This document shows, piece by piece, positions 20,001-32,000 of a DNA stretch of 64,000 bases. Made by a program: the position numbers and the translations under genes. The DNA lies in assembly GCA_037389465.1 (NCBI GenBank), contig JAZARR010000153.1:10012001-10076000 (forward strand), in the 5' to 3' direction. The DNA is from Baylisascaris procyonis. Lineage: Eukaryota; Nematoda; Chromadorea; Rhabditida; Ascarididae. Each line of letters begins with the position of its first letter. The first letter of the stretch is position 1. The notes beneath the pieces were generated by a model. It was not told the DNA's origin. It worked only from the letters and a program-made list of their open reading frames with translations, and ran no database searches.

Positions 20001-23000
20001 GGCTTAGGCTTAGGCTTAGGCTTAGGCTTAGGCTTAGGCTTAGGCTTAGGCTTAGGCTTAGGCTTAGGCTTAGGCTTAGGCTTAGGCTTAGGCTTAGGCT
20101 TAGGCTTAGGCTTAGGCTTAGGCTTAGGCTTAGGCTTAGGCTTAGGCTTAGGCTTAGGCTTAGGCTTAGGCTTAGGCTTAGGCTTAGGCTTAGGCTTAGG
20201 CTTAGGCTTAGGCTTAGGCTTAGGCTTAGGCTTAGGCTTAGGCTTAGGCTTAGGCTTAGGCTTAGGCTTAGGCTTAGGCTTAGGCTTAGGCTTAGGCTTA
20301 GGCTTAGGCTTAGGCTTAGGCTTAGGCTTAGGCTTAGGCTTAGGCTTAGGCTTAGGCTTAGGCTTAGGCTTAGGCTTAGGCTTAGGCTTAGGCTTAGGCT
20401 TAGGCTTAGGCTTAGGCTTAGGCTTAGGCTTAGGCTTAGGCTTAGGCTTAGGCTTAGGCTTAGGCTTAGGCTTAGGCTTAGGCTTAGGCTTAGGCTTAGG
20501 CTTAGGCTTAGGCTTAGGCTTAGGCTTAGGCTTAGGCTTAGGCTTAGGCTTAGGCTTAGGCTTAGGCTTAGGCTTAGGCTTAGGCTTAGGCTTAGGCTTA
20601 GGCTTAGGCTTAGGCTTAGGCTTAGGCTTAGGCTTAGGCTTAGGCTTAGGCTTAGGCTTAGGCTTAGGCTTAGGCTTAGGCTTAGGCTTAGGCTTAGGCT
20701 TAGGCTTAGGCTTAGGCTTAGGCTTAGGCTTAGGCTTAGGCTTAGGCTTAGGCTTAGGCTTAGGCTTAGGCTTAGGCTTAGGCTTAGGCTTAGGCTTAGG
20801 CTTAGGCTTAGGCTTAGGCTTAGGCTTAGGCTTAGGCTTAGGCTTAGGCTTAGGCTTAGGCTTAGGCTTAGGCTTAGGCTTAGGCTTAGGCTTAGGCTTA
20901 GGCTTAGGCTTAGGCTTAGGCTTAGGCTTAGGCTTAGGCTTAGGCTTAGGCTTAGGCTTAGGCTTAGGCTTAGGCTTAGGCTTAGGCTTAGGCTTAGGCT
21001 TAGGCTTAGGCTTAGGCTTAGGCTTAGGCTTAGGCTTAGGCTTAGGCTTAGGCTTAGGCTTAGGCTTAGGCTTAGGCTTAGGCTTAGGCTTAGGCTTAGG
21101 CTTAGGCTTAGGCTTAGGCTTAGGCTTAGGCTTAGGCTTAGGCTTAGGCTTAGGCTTAGGCTTAGGCTTAGGCTTAGGCTTAGGCTTAGGCTTAGGCTTA
21201 GGCTTAGGCTTAGGCTTAGGCTTAGGCTTAGGCTTAGGCTTAGGCTTAGGCTTAGGCTTAGGCTTAGGCTTAGGCTTAGGCTTAGGCTTAGGCTTAGGCT
21301 TAGGCTTAGGCTTAGGCTTAGGCTTAGGCTTAGGCTTAGGCTTAGGCTTAGGCTTAGGCTTAGGCTTAGGCTTAGGCTTAGGCTTAGGCTTAGGCTTAGG
21401 CTTAGGCTTAGGCTTAGGCTTAGGCTTAGGCTTAGGCTTAGGCTTAGGCTTAGGCTTAGGCTTAGGCTTAGGCTTAGGCTTAGGCTTAGGCTTAGGCTTA
21501 GGCTTAGGCTTAGGCTTAGGCTTAGGCTTAGGCTTAGGCTTAGGCTTAGGCTTAGGCTTAGGCTTAGGCTTAGGCTTAGGCTTAGGCTTAGGCTTAGGCT
21601 TAGGCTTAGGCTTAGGCTTAGGCTTAGGCTTAGGCTTAGGCTTAGGCTTAGGCTTAGGCTTAGGCTTAGGCTTAGGCTTAGGCTTAGGCTTAGGCTTAGG
21701 CTTAGGCTTAGGCTTAGGCTTAGGCTTAGGCTTAGGCTTAGGCTTAGGCTTAGGCTTAGGCTTAGGCTTAGGCTTAGGCTTAGGCTTAGGCTTAGGCTTA
21801 GGCTTAGGCTTAGGCTTAGGCTTAGGCTTAGGCTTAGGCTTAGGCTTAGGCTTAGGCTTAGGCTTAGGCTTAGGCTTAGGCTTAGGCTTAGGCTTAGGCT
21901 TAGGCTTAGGCTTAGGCTTAGGCTTAGGCTTAGGCTTAGGCTTAGGCTTAGGCTTAGGCTTAGGCTTAGGCTTAGGCTTAGGCTTAGGCTTAGGCTTAGG
22001 CTTAGGCTTAGGCTTAGGCTTAGGCTTAGGCTTAGGCTTAGGCTTAGGCTTAGGCTTAGGCTTAGGCTTAGGCTTAGGCTTAGGCTTAGGCTTAGGCTTA
22101 GGCTTAGGCTTAGGCTTAGGCTTAGGCTTAGGCTTAGGCTTAGGCTTAGGCTTAGGCTTAGGCTTAGGCTTAGGCTTAGGCTTAGGCTTAGGCTTAGGCT
22201 TAGGCTTAGGCTTAGGCTTAGGCTTAGGCTTAGGCTTAGGCTTAGGCTTAGGCTTAGGCTTAGGCTTAGGCTTAGGCTTAGGCTTAGGCTTAGGCTTAGG
22301 CTTAGGCTTAGGCTTAGGCTTAGGCTTAGGCTTAGGCTTAGGCTTAGGCTTAGGCTTAGGCTTAGGCTTAGGCTTAGGCTTAGGCTTAGGCTTAGGCTTA
22401 GGCTTAGGCTTAGGCTTAGGCTTAGGCTTAGGCTTAGGCTTAGGCTTAGGCTTAGGCTTAGGCTTAGGCTTAGGCTTAGGCTTAGGCTTAGGCTTAGGCT
22501 TAGGCTTAGGCTTAGGCTTAGGCTTAGGCTTAGGCTTAGGCTTAGGCTTAGGCTTAGGCTTAGGCTTAGGCTTAGGCTTAGGCTTAGGCTTAGGCTTAGG
22601 CTTAGGCTTAGGCTTAGGCTTAGGCTTAGGCTTAGGCTTAGGCTTAGGCTTAGGCTTAGGCTTAGGCTTAGGCTTAGGCTTAGGCTTAGGCTTAGGCTTA
22701 GGCTTAGGCTTAGGCTTAGGCTTAGGCTTAGGCTTAGGCTTAGGCTTAGGCTTAGGCTTAGGCTTAGGCTTAGGCTTAGGCTTAGGCTTAGGCTTAGGCT
22801 TAGGCTTAGGCTTAGGCTTAGGCTTAGGCTTAGGCTTAGGCTTAGGCTTAGGCTTAGGCTTAGGCTTAGGCTTAGGCTTAGGCTTAGGCTTAGGCTTAGG
22901 CTTAGGCTTAGGCTTAGGCTTAGGCTTAGGCTTAGGCTTAGGCTTAGGCTTAGGCTTAGGCTTAGGCTTAGGCTTAGGCTTAGGCTTAGGCTTAGGCTTA

Positions 23001-26000
23001 GGCTTAGGCTTAGGCTTAGGCTTAGGCTTAGGCTTAGGCTTAGGCTTAGGCTTAGGCTTAGGCTTAGGCTTAGGCTTAGGCTTAGGCTTAGGCTTAGGCT
23101 TAGGCTTAGGCTTAGGCTTAGGCTTAGGCTTAGGCTTAGGCTTAGGCTTAGGCTTAGGCTTAGGCTTAGGCTTAGGCTTAGGCTTAGGCTTAGGCTTAGG
23201 CTTAGGCTTAGGCTTAGGCTTAGGCTTAGGCTTAGGCTTAGGCTTAGGCTTAGGCTTAGGCTTAGGCTTAGGCTTAGGCTTAGGCTTAGGCTTAGGCTTA
23301 GGCTTAGGCTTAGGCTTAGGCTTAGGCTTAGGCTTAGGCTTAGGCTTAGGCTTAGGCTTAGGCTTAGGCTTAGGCTTAGGCTTAGGCTTAGGCTTAGGCT
23401 TAGGCTTAGGCTTAGGCTTAGGCTTAGGCTTAGGCTTAGGCTTAGGCTTAGGCTTAGGCTTAGGCTTAGGCTTAGGCTTAGGCTTAGGCTTAGGCTTAGG
23501 CTTAGGCTTAGGCTTAGGCTTAGGCTTAGGCTTAGGCTTAGGCTTAGGCTTAGGCTTAGGCTTAGGCTTAGGCTTAGGCTTAGGCTTAGGCTTAGGCTTA
23601 GGCTTAGGCTTAGGCTTAGGCTTAGGCTTAGGCTTAGGCTTAGGCTTAGGCTTAGGCTTAGGCTTAGGCTTAGGCTTAGGCTTAGGCTTAGGCTTAGGCT
23701 TAGGCTTAGGCTTAGGCTTAGGCTTAGGCTTAGGCTTAGGCTTAGGCTTAGGCTTAGGCTTAGGCTTAGGCTTAGGCTTAGGCTTAGGCTTAGGCTTAGG
23801 CTTAGGCTTAGGCTTAGGCTTAGGCTTAGGCTTAGGCTTAGGCTTAGGCTTAGGCTTAGGCTTAGGCTTAGGCTTAGGCTTAGGCTTAGGCTTAGGCTTA
23901 GGCTTAGGCTTAGGCTTAGGCTTAGGCTTAGGCTTAGGCTTAGGCTTAGGCTTAGGCTTAGGCTTAGGCTTAGGCTTAGGCTTAGGCTTAGGCTTAGGCT
24001 TAGGCTTAGGCTTAGGCTTAGGCTTAGGCTTAGGCTTAGGCTTAGGCTTAGGCTTAGGCTTAGGCTTAGGCTTAGGCTTAGGCTTAGGCTTAGGCTTAGG
24101 CTTAGGCTTAGGCTTAGGCTTAGGCTTAGGCTTAGGCTTAGGCTTAGGCTTAGGCTTAGGCTTAGGCTTAGGCTTAGGCTTAGGCTTAGGCTTAGGCTTA
24201 GGCTTAGGCTTAGGCTTAGGCTTAGGCTTAGGCTTAGGCTTAGGCTTAGGCTTAGGCTTAGGCTTAGGCTTAGGCTTAGGCTTAGGCTTAGGCTTAGGCT
24301 TAGGCTTAGGCTTAGGCTTAGGCTTAGGCTTAGGCTTAGGCTTAGGCTTAGGCTTAGGCTTAGGCTTAGGCTTAGGCTTAGGCTTAGGCTTAGGCTTAGG
24401 CTTAGGCTTAGGCTTAGGCTTAGGCTTAGGCTTAGGCTTAGGCTTAGGCTTAGGCTTAGGCTTAGGCTTAGGCTTAGGCTTAGGCTTAGGCTTAGGCTTA
24501 GGCTTAGGCTTAGGCTTAGGCTTAGGCTTAGGCTTAGGCTTAGGCTTAGGCTTAGGCTTAGGCTTAGGCTTAGGCTTAGGCTTAGGCTTAGGCTTAGGCT
24601 TAGGCTTAGGCTTAGGCTTAGGCTTAGGCTTAGGCTTAGGCTTAGGCTTAGGCTTAGGCTTAGGCTTAGGCTTAGGCTTAGGCTTAGGCTTAGGCTTAGG
24701 CTTAGGCTTAGGCTTAGGCTTAGGCTTAGGCTTAGGCTTAGGCTTAGGCTTAGGCTTAGGCTTAGGCTTAGGCTTAGGCTTAGGCTTAGGCTTAGGCTTA
24801 GGCTTAGGCTTAGGCTTAGGCTTAGGCTTAGGCTTAGGCTTAGGCTTAGGCTTAGGCTTAGGCTTAGGCTTAGGCTTAGGCTTAGGCTTAGGCTTAGGCT
24901 TAGGCTTAGGCTTAGGCTTAGGCTTAGGCTTAGGCTTAGGCTTAGGCTTAGGCTTAGGCTTAGGCTTAGGCTTAGGCTTAGGCTTAGGCTTAGGCTTAGG
25001 CTTAGGCTTAGGCTTAGGCTTAGGCTTAGGCTTAGGCTTAGGCTTAGGCTTAGGCTTAGGCTTAGGCTTAGGCTTAGGCTTAGGCTTAGGCTTAGGCTTA
25101 GGCTTAGGCTTAGGCTTAGGCTTAGGCTTAGGCTTAGGCTTAGGCTTAGGCTTAGGCTTAGGCTTAGGCTTAGGCTTAGGCTTAGGCTTAGGCTTAGGCT
25201 TAGGCTTAGGCTTAGGCTTAGGCTTAGGCTTAGGCTTAGGCTTAGGCTTAGGCTTAGGCTTAGGCTTAGGCTTAGGCTTAGGCTTAGGCTTAGGCTTAGG
25301 CTTAGGCTTAGGCTTAGGCTTAGGCTTAGGCTTAGGCTTAGGCTTAGGCTTAGGCTTAGGCTTAGGCTTAGGCTTAGGCTTAGGCTTAGGCTTAGGCTTA
25401 GGCTTAGGCTTAGGCTTAGGCTTAGGCTTAGGCTTAGGCTTAGGCTTAGGCTTAGGCTTAGGCTTAGGCTTAGGCTTAGGCTTAGGCTTAGGCTTAGGCT
25501 TAGGCTTAGGCTTAGGCTTAGGCTTAGGCTTAGGCTTAGGCTTAGGCTTAGGCTTAGGCTTAGGCTTAGGCTTAGGCTTAGGCTTAGGCTTAGGCTTAGG
25601 CTTAGGCTTAGGCTTAGGCTTAGGCTTAGGCTTAGGCTTAGGCTTAGGCTTAGGCTTAGGCTTAGGCTTAGGCTTAGGCTTAGGCTTAGGCTTAGGCTTA
25701 GGCTTAGGCTTAGGCTTAGGCTTAGGCTTAGGCTTAGGCTTAGGCTTAGGCTTAGGCTTAGGCTTAGGCTTAGGCTTAGGCTTAGGCTTAGGCTTAGGCT
25801 TAGGCTTAGGCTTAGGCTTAGGCTTAGGCTTAGGCTTAGGCTTAGGCTTAGGCTTAGGCTTAGGCTTAGGCTTAGGCTTAGGCTTAGGCTTAGGCTTAGG
25901 CTTAGGCTTAGGCTTAGGCTTAGGCTTAGGCTTAGGCTTAGGCTTAGGCTTAGGCTTAGGCTTAGGCTTAGGCTTAGGCTTAGGCTTAGGCTTAGGCTTA

Positions 26001-29000
26001 GGCTTAGGCTTAGGCTTAGGCTTAGGCTTAGGCTTAGGCTTAGGCTTAGGCTTAGGCTTAGGCTTAGGCTTAGGCTTAGGCTTAGGCTTAGGCTTAGGCT
26101 TAGGCTTAGGCTTAGGCTTAGGCTTAGGCTTAGGCTTAGGCTTAGGCTTAGGCTTAGGCTTAGGCTTAGGCTTAGGCTTAGGCTTAGGCTTAGGCTTAGG
26201 CTTAGGCTTAGGCTTAGGCTTAGGCTTAGGCTTAGGCTTAGGCTTAGGCTTAGGCTTAGGCTTAGGCTTAGGCTTAGGCTTAGGCTTAGGCTTAGGCTTA
26301 GGCTTAGGCTTAGGCTTAGGCTTAGGCTTAGGCTTAGGCTTAGGCTTAGGCTTAGGCTTAGGCTTAGGCTTAGGCTTAGGCTTAGGCTTAGGCTTAGGCT
26401 TAGGCTTAGGCTTAGGCTTAGGCTTAGGCTTAGGCTTAGGCTTAGGCTTAGGCTTAGGCTTAGGCTTAGGCTTAGGCTTAGGCTTAGGCTTAGGCTTAGG
26501 CTTAGGCTTAGGCTTAGGCTTAGGCTTAGGCTTAGGCTTAGGCTTAGGCTTAGGCTTAGGCTTAGGCTTAGGCTTAGGCTTAGGCTTAGGCTTAGGCTTA
26601 GGCTTAGGCTTAGGCTTAGGCTTAGGCTTAGGCTTAGGCTTAGGCTTAGGCTTAGGCTTAGGCTTAGGCTTAGGCTTAGGCTTAGGCTTAGGCTTAGGCT
26701 TAGGCTTAGGCTTAGGCTTAGGCTTAGGCTTAGGCTTAGGCTTAGGCTTAGGCTTAGGCTTAGGCTTAGGCTTAGGCTTAGGCTTAGGCTTAGGCTTAGG
26801 CTTAGGCTTAGGCTTAGGCTTAGGCTTAGGCTTAGGCTTAGGCTTAGGCTTAGGCTTAGGCTTAGGCTTAGGCTTAGGCTTAGGCTTAGGCTTAGGCTTA
26901 GGCTTAGGCTTAGGCTTAGGCTTAGGCTTAGGCTTAGGCTTAGGCTTAGGCTTAGGCTTAGGCTTAGGCTTAGGCTTAGGCTTAGGCTTAGGCTTAGGCT
27001 TAGGCTTAGGCTTAGGCTTAGGCTTAGGCTTAGGCTTAGGCTTAGGCTTAGGCTTAGGCTTAGGCTTAGGCTTAGGCTTAGGCTTAGGCTTAGGCTTAGG
27101 CTTAGGCTTAGGCTTAGGCTTAGGCTTAGGCTTAGGCTTAGGCTTAGGCTTAGGCTTAGGCTTAGGCTTAGGCTTAGGCTTAGGCTTAGGCTTAGGCTTA
27201 GGCTTAGGCTTAGGCTTAGGCTTAGGCTTAGGCTTAGGCTTAGGCTTAGGCTTAGGCTTAGGCTTAGGCTTAGGCTTAGGCTTAGGCTTAGGCTTAGGCT
27301 TAGGCTTAGGCTTAGGCTTAGGCTTAGGCTTAGGCTTAGGCTTAGGCTTAGGCTTAGGCTTAGGCTTAGGCTTAGGCTTAGGCTTAGGCTTAGGCTTAGG
27401 CTTAGGCTTAGGCTTAGGCTTAGGCTTAGGCTTAGGCTTAGGCTTAGGCTTAGGCTTAGGCTTAGGCTTAGGCTTAGGCTTAGGCTTAGGCTTAGGCTTA
27501 GGCTTAGGCTTAGGCTTAGGCTTAGGCTTAGGCTTAGGCTTAGGCTTAGGCTTAGGCTTAGGCTTAGGCTTAGGCTTAGGCTTAGGCTTAGGCTTAGGCT
27601 TAGGCTTAGGCTTAGGCTTAGGCTTAGGCTTAGGCTTAGGCTTAGGCTTAGGCTTAGGCTTAGGCTTAGGCTTAGGCTTAGGCTTAGGCTTAGGCTTAGG
27701 CTTAGGCTTAGGCTTAGGCTTAGGCTTAGGCTTAGGCTTAGGCTTAGGCTTAGGCTTAGGCTTAGGCTTAGGCTTAGGCTTAGGCTTAGGCTTAGGCTTA
27801 GGCTTAGGCTTAGGCTTAGGCTTAGGCTTAGGCTTAGGCTTAGGCTTAGGCTTAGGCTTAGGCTTAGGCTTAGGCTTAGGCTTAGGCTTAGGCTTAGGCT
27901 TAGGCTTAGGCTTAGGCTTAGGCTTAGGCTTAGGCTTAGGCTTAGGCTTAGGCTTAGGCTTAGGCTTAGGCTTAGGCTTAGGCTTAGGCTTAGGCTTAGG
28001 CTTAGGCTTAGGCTTAGGCTTAGGCTTAGGCTTAGGCTTAGGCTTAGGCTTAGGCTTAGGCTTAGGCTTAGGCTTAGGCTTAGGCTTAGGCTTAGGCTTA
28101 GGCTTAGGCTTAGGCTTAGGCTTAGGCTTAGGCTTAGGCTTAGGCTTAGGCTTAGGCTTAGGCTTAGGCTTAGGCTTAGGCTTAGGCTTAGGCTTAGGCT
28201 TAGGCTTAGGCTTAGGCTTAGGCTTAGGCTTAGGCTTAGGCTTAGGCTTAGGCTTAGGCTTAGGCTTAGGCTTAGGCTTAGGCTTAGGCTTAGGCTTAGG
28301 CTTAGGCTTAGGCTTAGGCTTAGGCTTAGGCTTAGGCTTAGGCTTAGGCTTAGGCTTAGGCTTAGGCTTAGGCTTAGGCTTAGGCTTAGGCTTAGGCTTA
28401 GGCTTAGGCTTAGGCTTAGGCTTAGGCTTAGGCTTAGGCTTAGGCTTAGGCTTAGGCTTAGGCTTAGGCTTAGGCTTAGGCTTAGGCTTAGGCTTAGGCT
28501 TAGGCTTAGGCTTAGGCTTAGGCTTAGGCTTAGGCTTAGGCTTAGGCTTAGGCTTAGGCTTAGGCTTAGGCTTAGGCTTAGGCTTAGGCTTAGGCTTAGG
28601 CTTAGGCTTAGGCTTAGGCTTAGGCTTAGGCTTAGGCTTAGGCTTAGGCTTAGGCTTAGGCTTAGGCTTAGGCTTAGGCTTAGGCTTAGGCTTAGGCTTA
28701 GGCTTAGGCTTAGGCTTAGGCTTAGGCTTAGGCTTAGGCTTAGGCTTAGGCTTAGGCTTAGGCTTAGGCTTAGGCTTAGGCTTAGGCTTAGGCTTAGGCT
28801 TAGGCTTAGGCTTAGGCTTAGGCTTAGGCTTAGGCTTAGGCTTAGGCTTAGGCTTAGGCTTAGGCTTAGGCTTAGGCTTAGGCTTAGGCTTAGGCTTAGG
28901 CTTAGGCTTAGGCTTAGGCTTAGGCTTAGGCTTAGGCTTAGGCTTAGGCTTAGGCTTAGGCTTAGGCTTAGGCTTAGGCTTAGGCTTAGGCTTAGGCTTA

Positions 29001-32000
29001 GGCTTAGGCTTAGGCTTAGGCTTAGGCTTAGGCTTAGGCTTAGGCTTAGGCTTAGGCTTAGGCTTAGGCTTAGGCTTAGGCTTAGGCTTAGGCTTAGGCT
29101 TAGGCTTAGGCTTAGGCTTAGGCTTAGGCTTAGGCTTAGGCTTAGGCTTAGGCTTAGGCTTAGGCTTAGGCTTAGGCTTAGGCTTAGGCTTAGGCTTAGG
29201 CTTAGGCTTAGGCTTAGGCTTAGGCTTAGGCTTAGGCTTAGGCTTAGGCTTAGGCTTAGGCTTAGGCTTAGGCTTAGGCTTAGGCTTAGGCTTAGGCTTA
29301 GGCTTAGGCTTAGGCTTAGGCTTAGGCTTAGGCTTAGGCTTAGGCTTAGGCTTAGGCTTAGGCTTAGGCTTAGGCTTAGGCTTAGGCTTAGGCTTAGGCT
29401 TAGGCTTAGGCTTAGGCTTAGGCTTAGGCTTAGGCTTAGGCTTAGGCTTAGGCTTAGGCTTAGGCTTAGGCTTAGGCTTAGGCTTAGGCTTAGGCTTAGG
29501 CTTAGGCTTAGGCTTAGGCTTAGGCTTAGGCTTAGGCTTAGGCTTAGGCTTAGGCTTAGGCTTAGGCTTAGGCTTAGGCTTAGGCTTAGGCTTAGGCTTA
29601 GGCTTAGGCTTAGGCTTAGGCTTAGGCTTAGGCTTAGGCTTAGGCTTAGGCTTAGGCTTAGGCTTAGGCTTAGGCTTAGGCTTAGGCTTAGGCTTAGGCT
29701 TAGGCTTAGGCTTAGGCTTAGGCTTAGGCTTAGGCTTAGGCTTAGGCTTAGGCTTAGGCTTAGGCTTAGGCTTAGGCTTAGGCTTAGGCTTAGGCTTAGG
29801 CTTAGGCTTAGGCTTAGGCTTAGGCTTAGGCTTAGGCTTAGGCTTAGGCTTAGGCTTAGGCTTAGGCTTAGGCTTAGGCTTAGGCTTAGGCTTAGGCTTA
29901 GGCTTAGGCTTAGGCTTAGGCTTAGGCTTAGGCTTAGGCTTAGGCTTAGGCTTAGGCTTAGGCTTAGGCTTAGGCTTAGGCTTAGGCTTAGGCTTAGGCT
30001 TAGGCTTAGGCTTAGGCTTAGGCTTAGGCTTAGGCTTAGGCTTAGGCTTAGGCTTAGGCTTAGGCTTAGGCTTAGGCTTAGGCTTAGGCTTAGGCTTAGG
30101 CTTAGGCTTAGGCTTAGGCTTAGGCTTAGGCTTAGGCTTAGGCTTAGGCTTAGGCTTAGGCTTAGGCTTAGGCTTAGGCTTAGGCTTAGGCTTAGGCTTA
30201 GGCTTAGGCTTAGGCTTAGGCTTAGGCTTAGGCTTAGGCTTAGGCTTAGGCTTAGGCTTAGGCTTAGGCTTAGGCTTAGGCTTAGGCTTAGGCTTAGGCT
30301 TAGGCTTAGGCTTAGGCTTAGGCTTAGGCTTAGGCTTAGGCTTAGGCTTAGGCTTAGGCTTAGGCTTAGGCTTAGGCTTAGGCTTAGGCTTAGGCTTAGG
30401 CTTAGGCTTAGGCTTAGGCTTAGGCTTAGGCTTAGGCTTAGGCTTAGGCTTAGGCTTAGGCTTAGGCTTAGGCTTAGGCTTAGGCTTAGGCTTAGGCTTA
30501 GGCTTAGGCTTAGGCTTAGGCTTAGGCTTAGGCTTAGGCTTAGGCTTAGGCTTAGGCTTAGGCTTAGGCTTAGGCTTAGGCTTAGGCTTAGGCTTAGGCT
30601 TAGGCTTAGGCTTAGGCTTAGGCTTAGGCTTAGGCTTAGGCTTAGGCTTAGGCTTAGGCTTAGGCTTAGGCTTAGGCTTAGGCTTAGGCTTAGGCTTAGG
30701 CTTAGGCTTAGGCTTAGGCTTAGGCTTAGGCTTAGGCTTAGGCTTAGGCTTAGGCTTAGGCTTAGGCTTAGGCTTAGGCTTAGGCTTAGGCTTAGGCTTA
30801 GGCTTAGGCTTAGGCTTAGGCTTAGGCTTAGGCTTAGGCTTAGGCTTAGGCTTAGGCTTAGGCTTAGGCTTAGGCTTAGGCTTAGGCTTAGGCTTAGGCT
30901 TAGGCTTAGGCTTAGGCTTAGGCTTAGGCTTAGGCTTAGGCTTAGGCTTAGGCTTAGGCTTAGGCTTAGGCTTAGGCTTAGGCTTAGGCTTAGGCTTAGG
31001 CTTAGGCTTAGGCTTAGGCTTAGGCTTAGGCTTAGGCTTAGGCTTAGGCTTAGGCTTAGGCTTAGGCTTAGGCTTAGGCTTAGGCTTAGGCTTAGGCTTA
31101 GGCTTAGGCTTAGGCTTAGGCTTAGGCTTAGGCTTAGGCTTAGGCTTAGGCTTAGGCTTAGGCTTAGGCTTAGGCTTAGGCTTAGGCTTAGGCTTAGGCT
31201 TAGGCTTAGGCTTAGGCTTAGGCTTAGGCTTAGGCTTAGGCTTAGGCTTAGGCTTAGGCTTAGGCTTAGGCTTAGGCTTAGGCTTAGGCTTAGGCTTAGG
31301 CTTAGGCTTAGGCTTAGGCTTAGGCTTAGGCTTAGGCTTAGGCTTAGGCTTAGGCTTAGGCTTAGGCTTAGGCTTAGGCTTAGGCTTAGGCTTAGGCTTA
31401 GGCTTAGGCTTAGGCTTAGGCTTAGGCTTAGGCTTAGGCTTAGGCTTAGGCTTAGGCTTAGGCTTAGGCTTAGGCTTAGGCTTAGGCTTAGGCTTAGGCT
31501 TAGGCTTAGGCTTAGGCTTAGGCTTAGGCTTAGGCTTAGGCTTAGGCTTAGGCTTAGGCTTAGGCTTAGGCTTAGGCTTAGGCTTAGGCTTAGGCTTAGG
31601 CTTAGGCTTAGGCTTAGGCTTAGGCTTAGGCTTAGGCTTAGGCTTAGGCTTAGGCTTAGGCTTAGGCTTAGGCTTAGGCTTAGGCTTAGGCTTAGGCTTA
31701 GGCTTAGGCTTAGGCTTAGGCTTAGGCTTAGGCTTAGGCTTAGGCTTAGGCTTAGGCTTAGGCTTAGGCTTAGGCTTAGGCTTAGGCTTAGGCTTAGGCT
31801 TAGGCTTAGGCTTAGGCTTAGGCTTAGGCTTAGGCTTAGGCTTAGGCTTAGGCTTAGGCTTAGGCTTAGGCTTAGGCTTAGGCTTAGGCTTAGGCTTAGG
31901 CTTAGGCTTAGGCTTAGGCTTAGGCTTAGGCTTAGGCTTAGGCTTAGGCTTAGGCTTAGGCTTAGGCTTAGGCTTAGGCTTAGGCTTAGGCTTAGGCTTA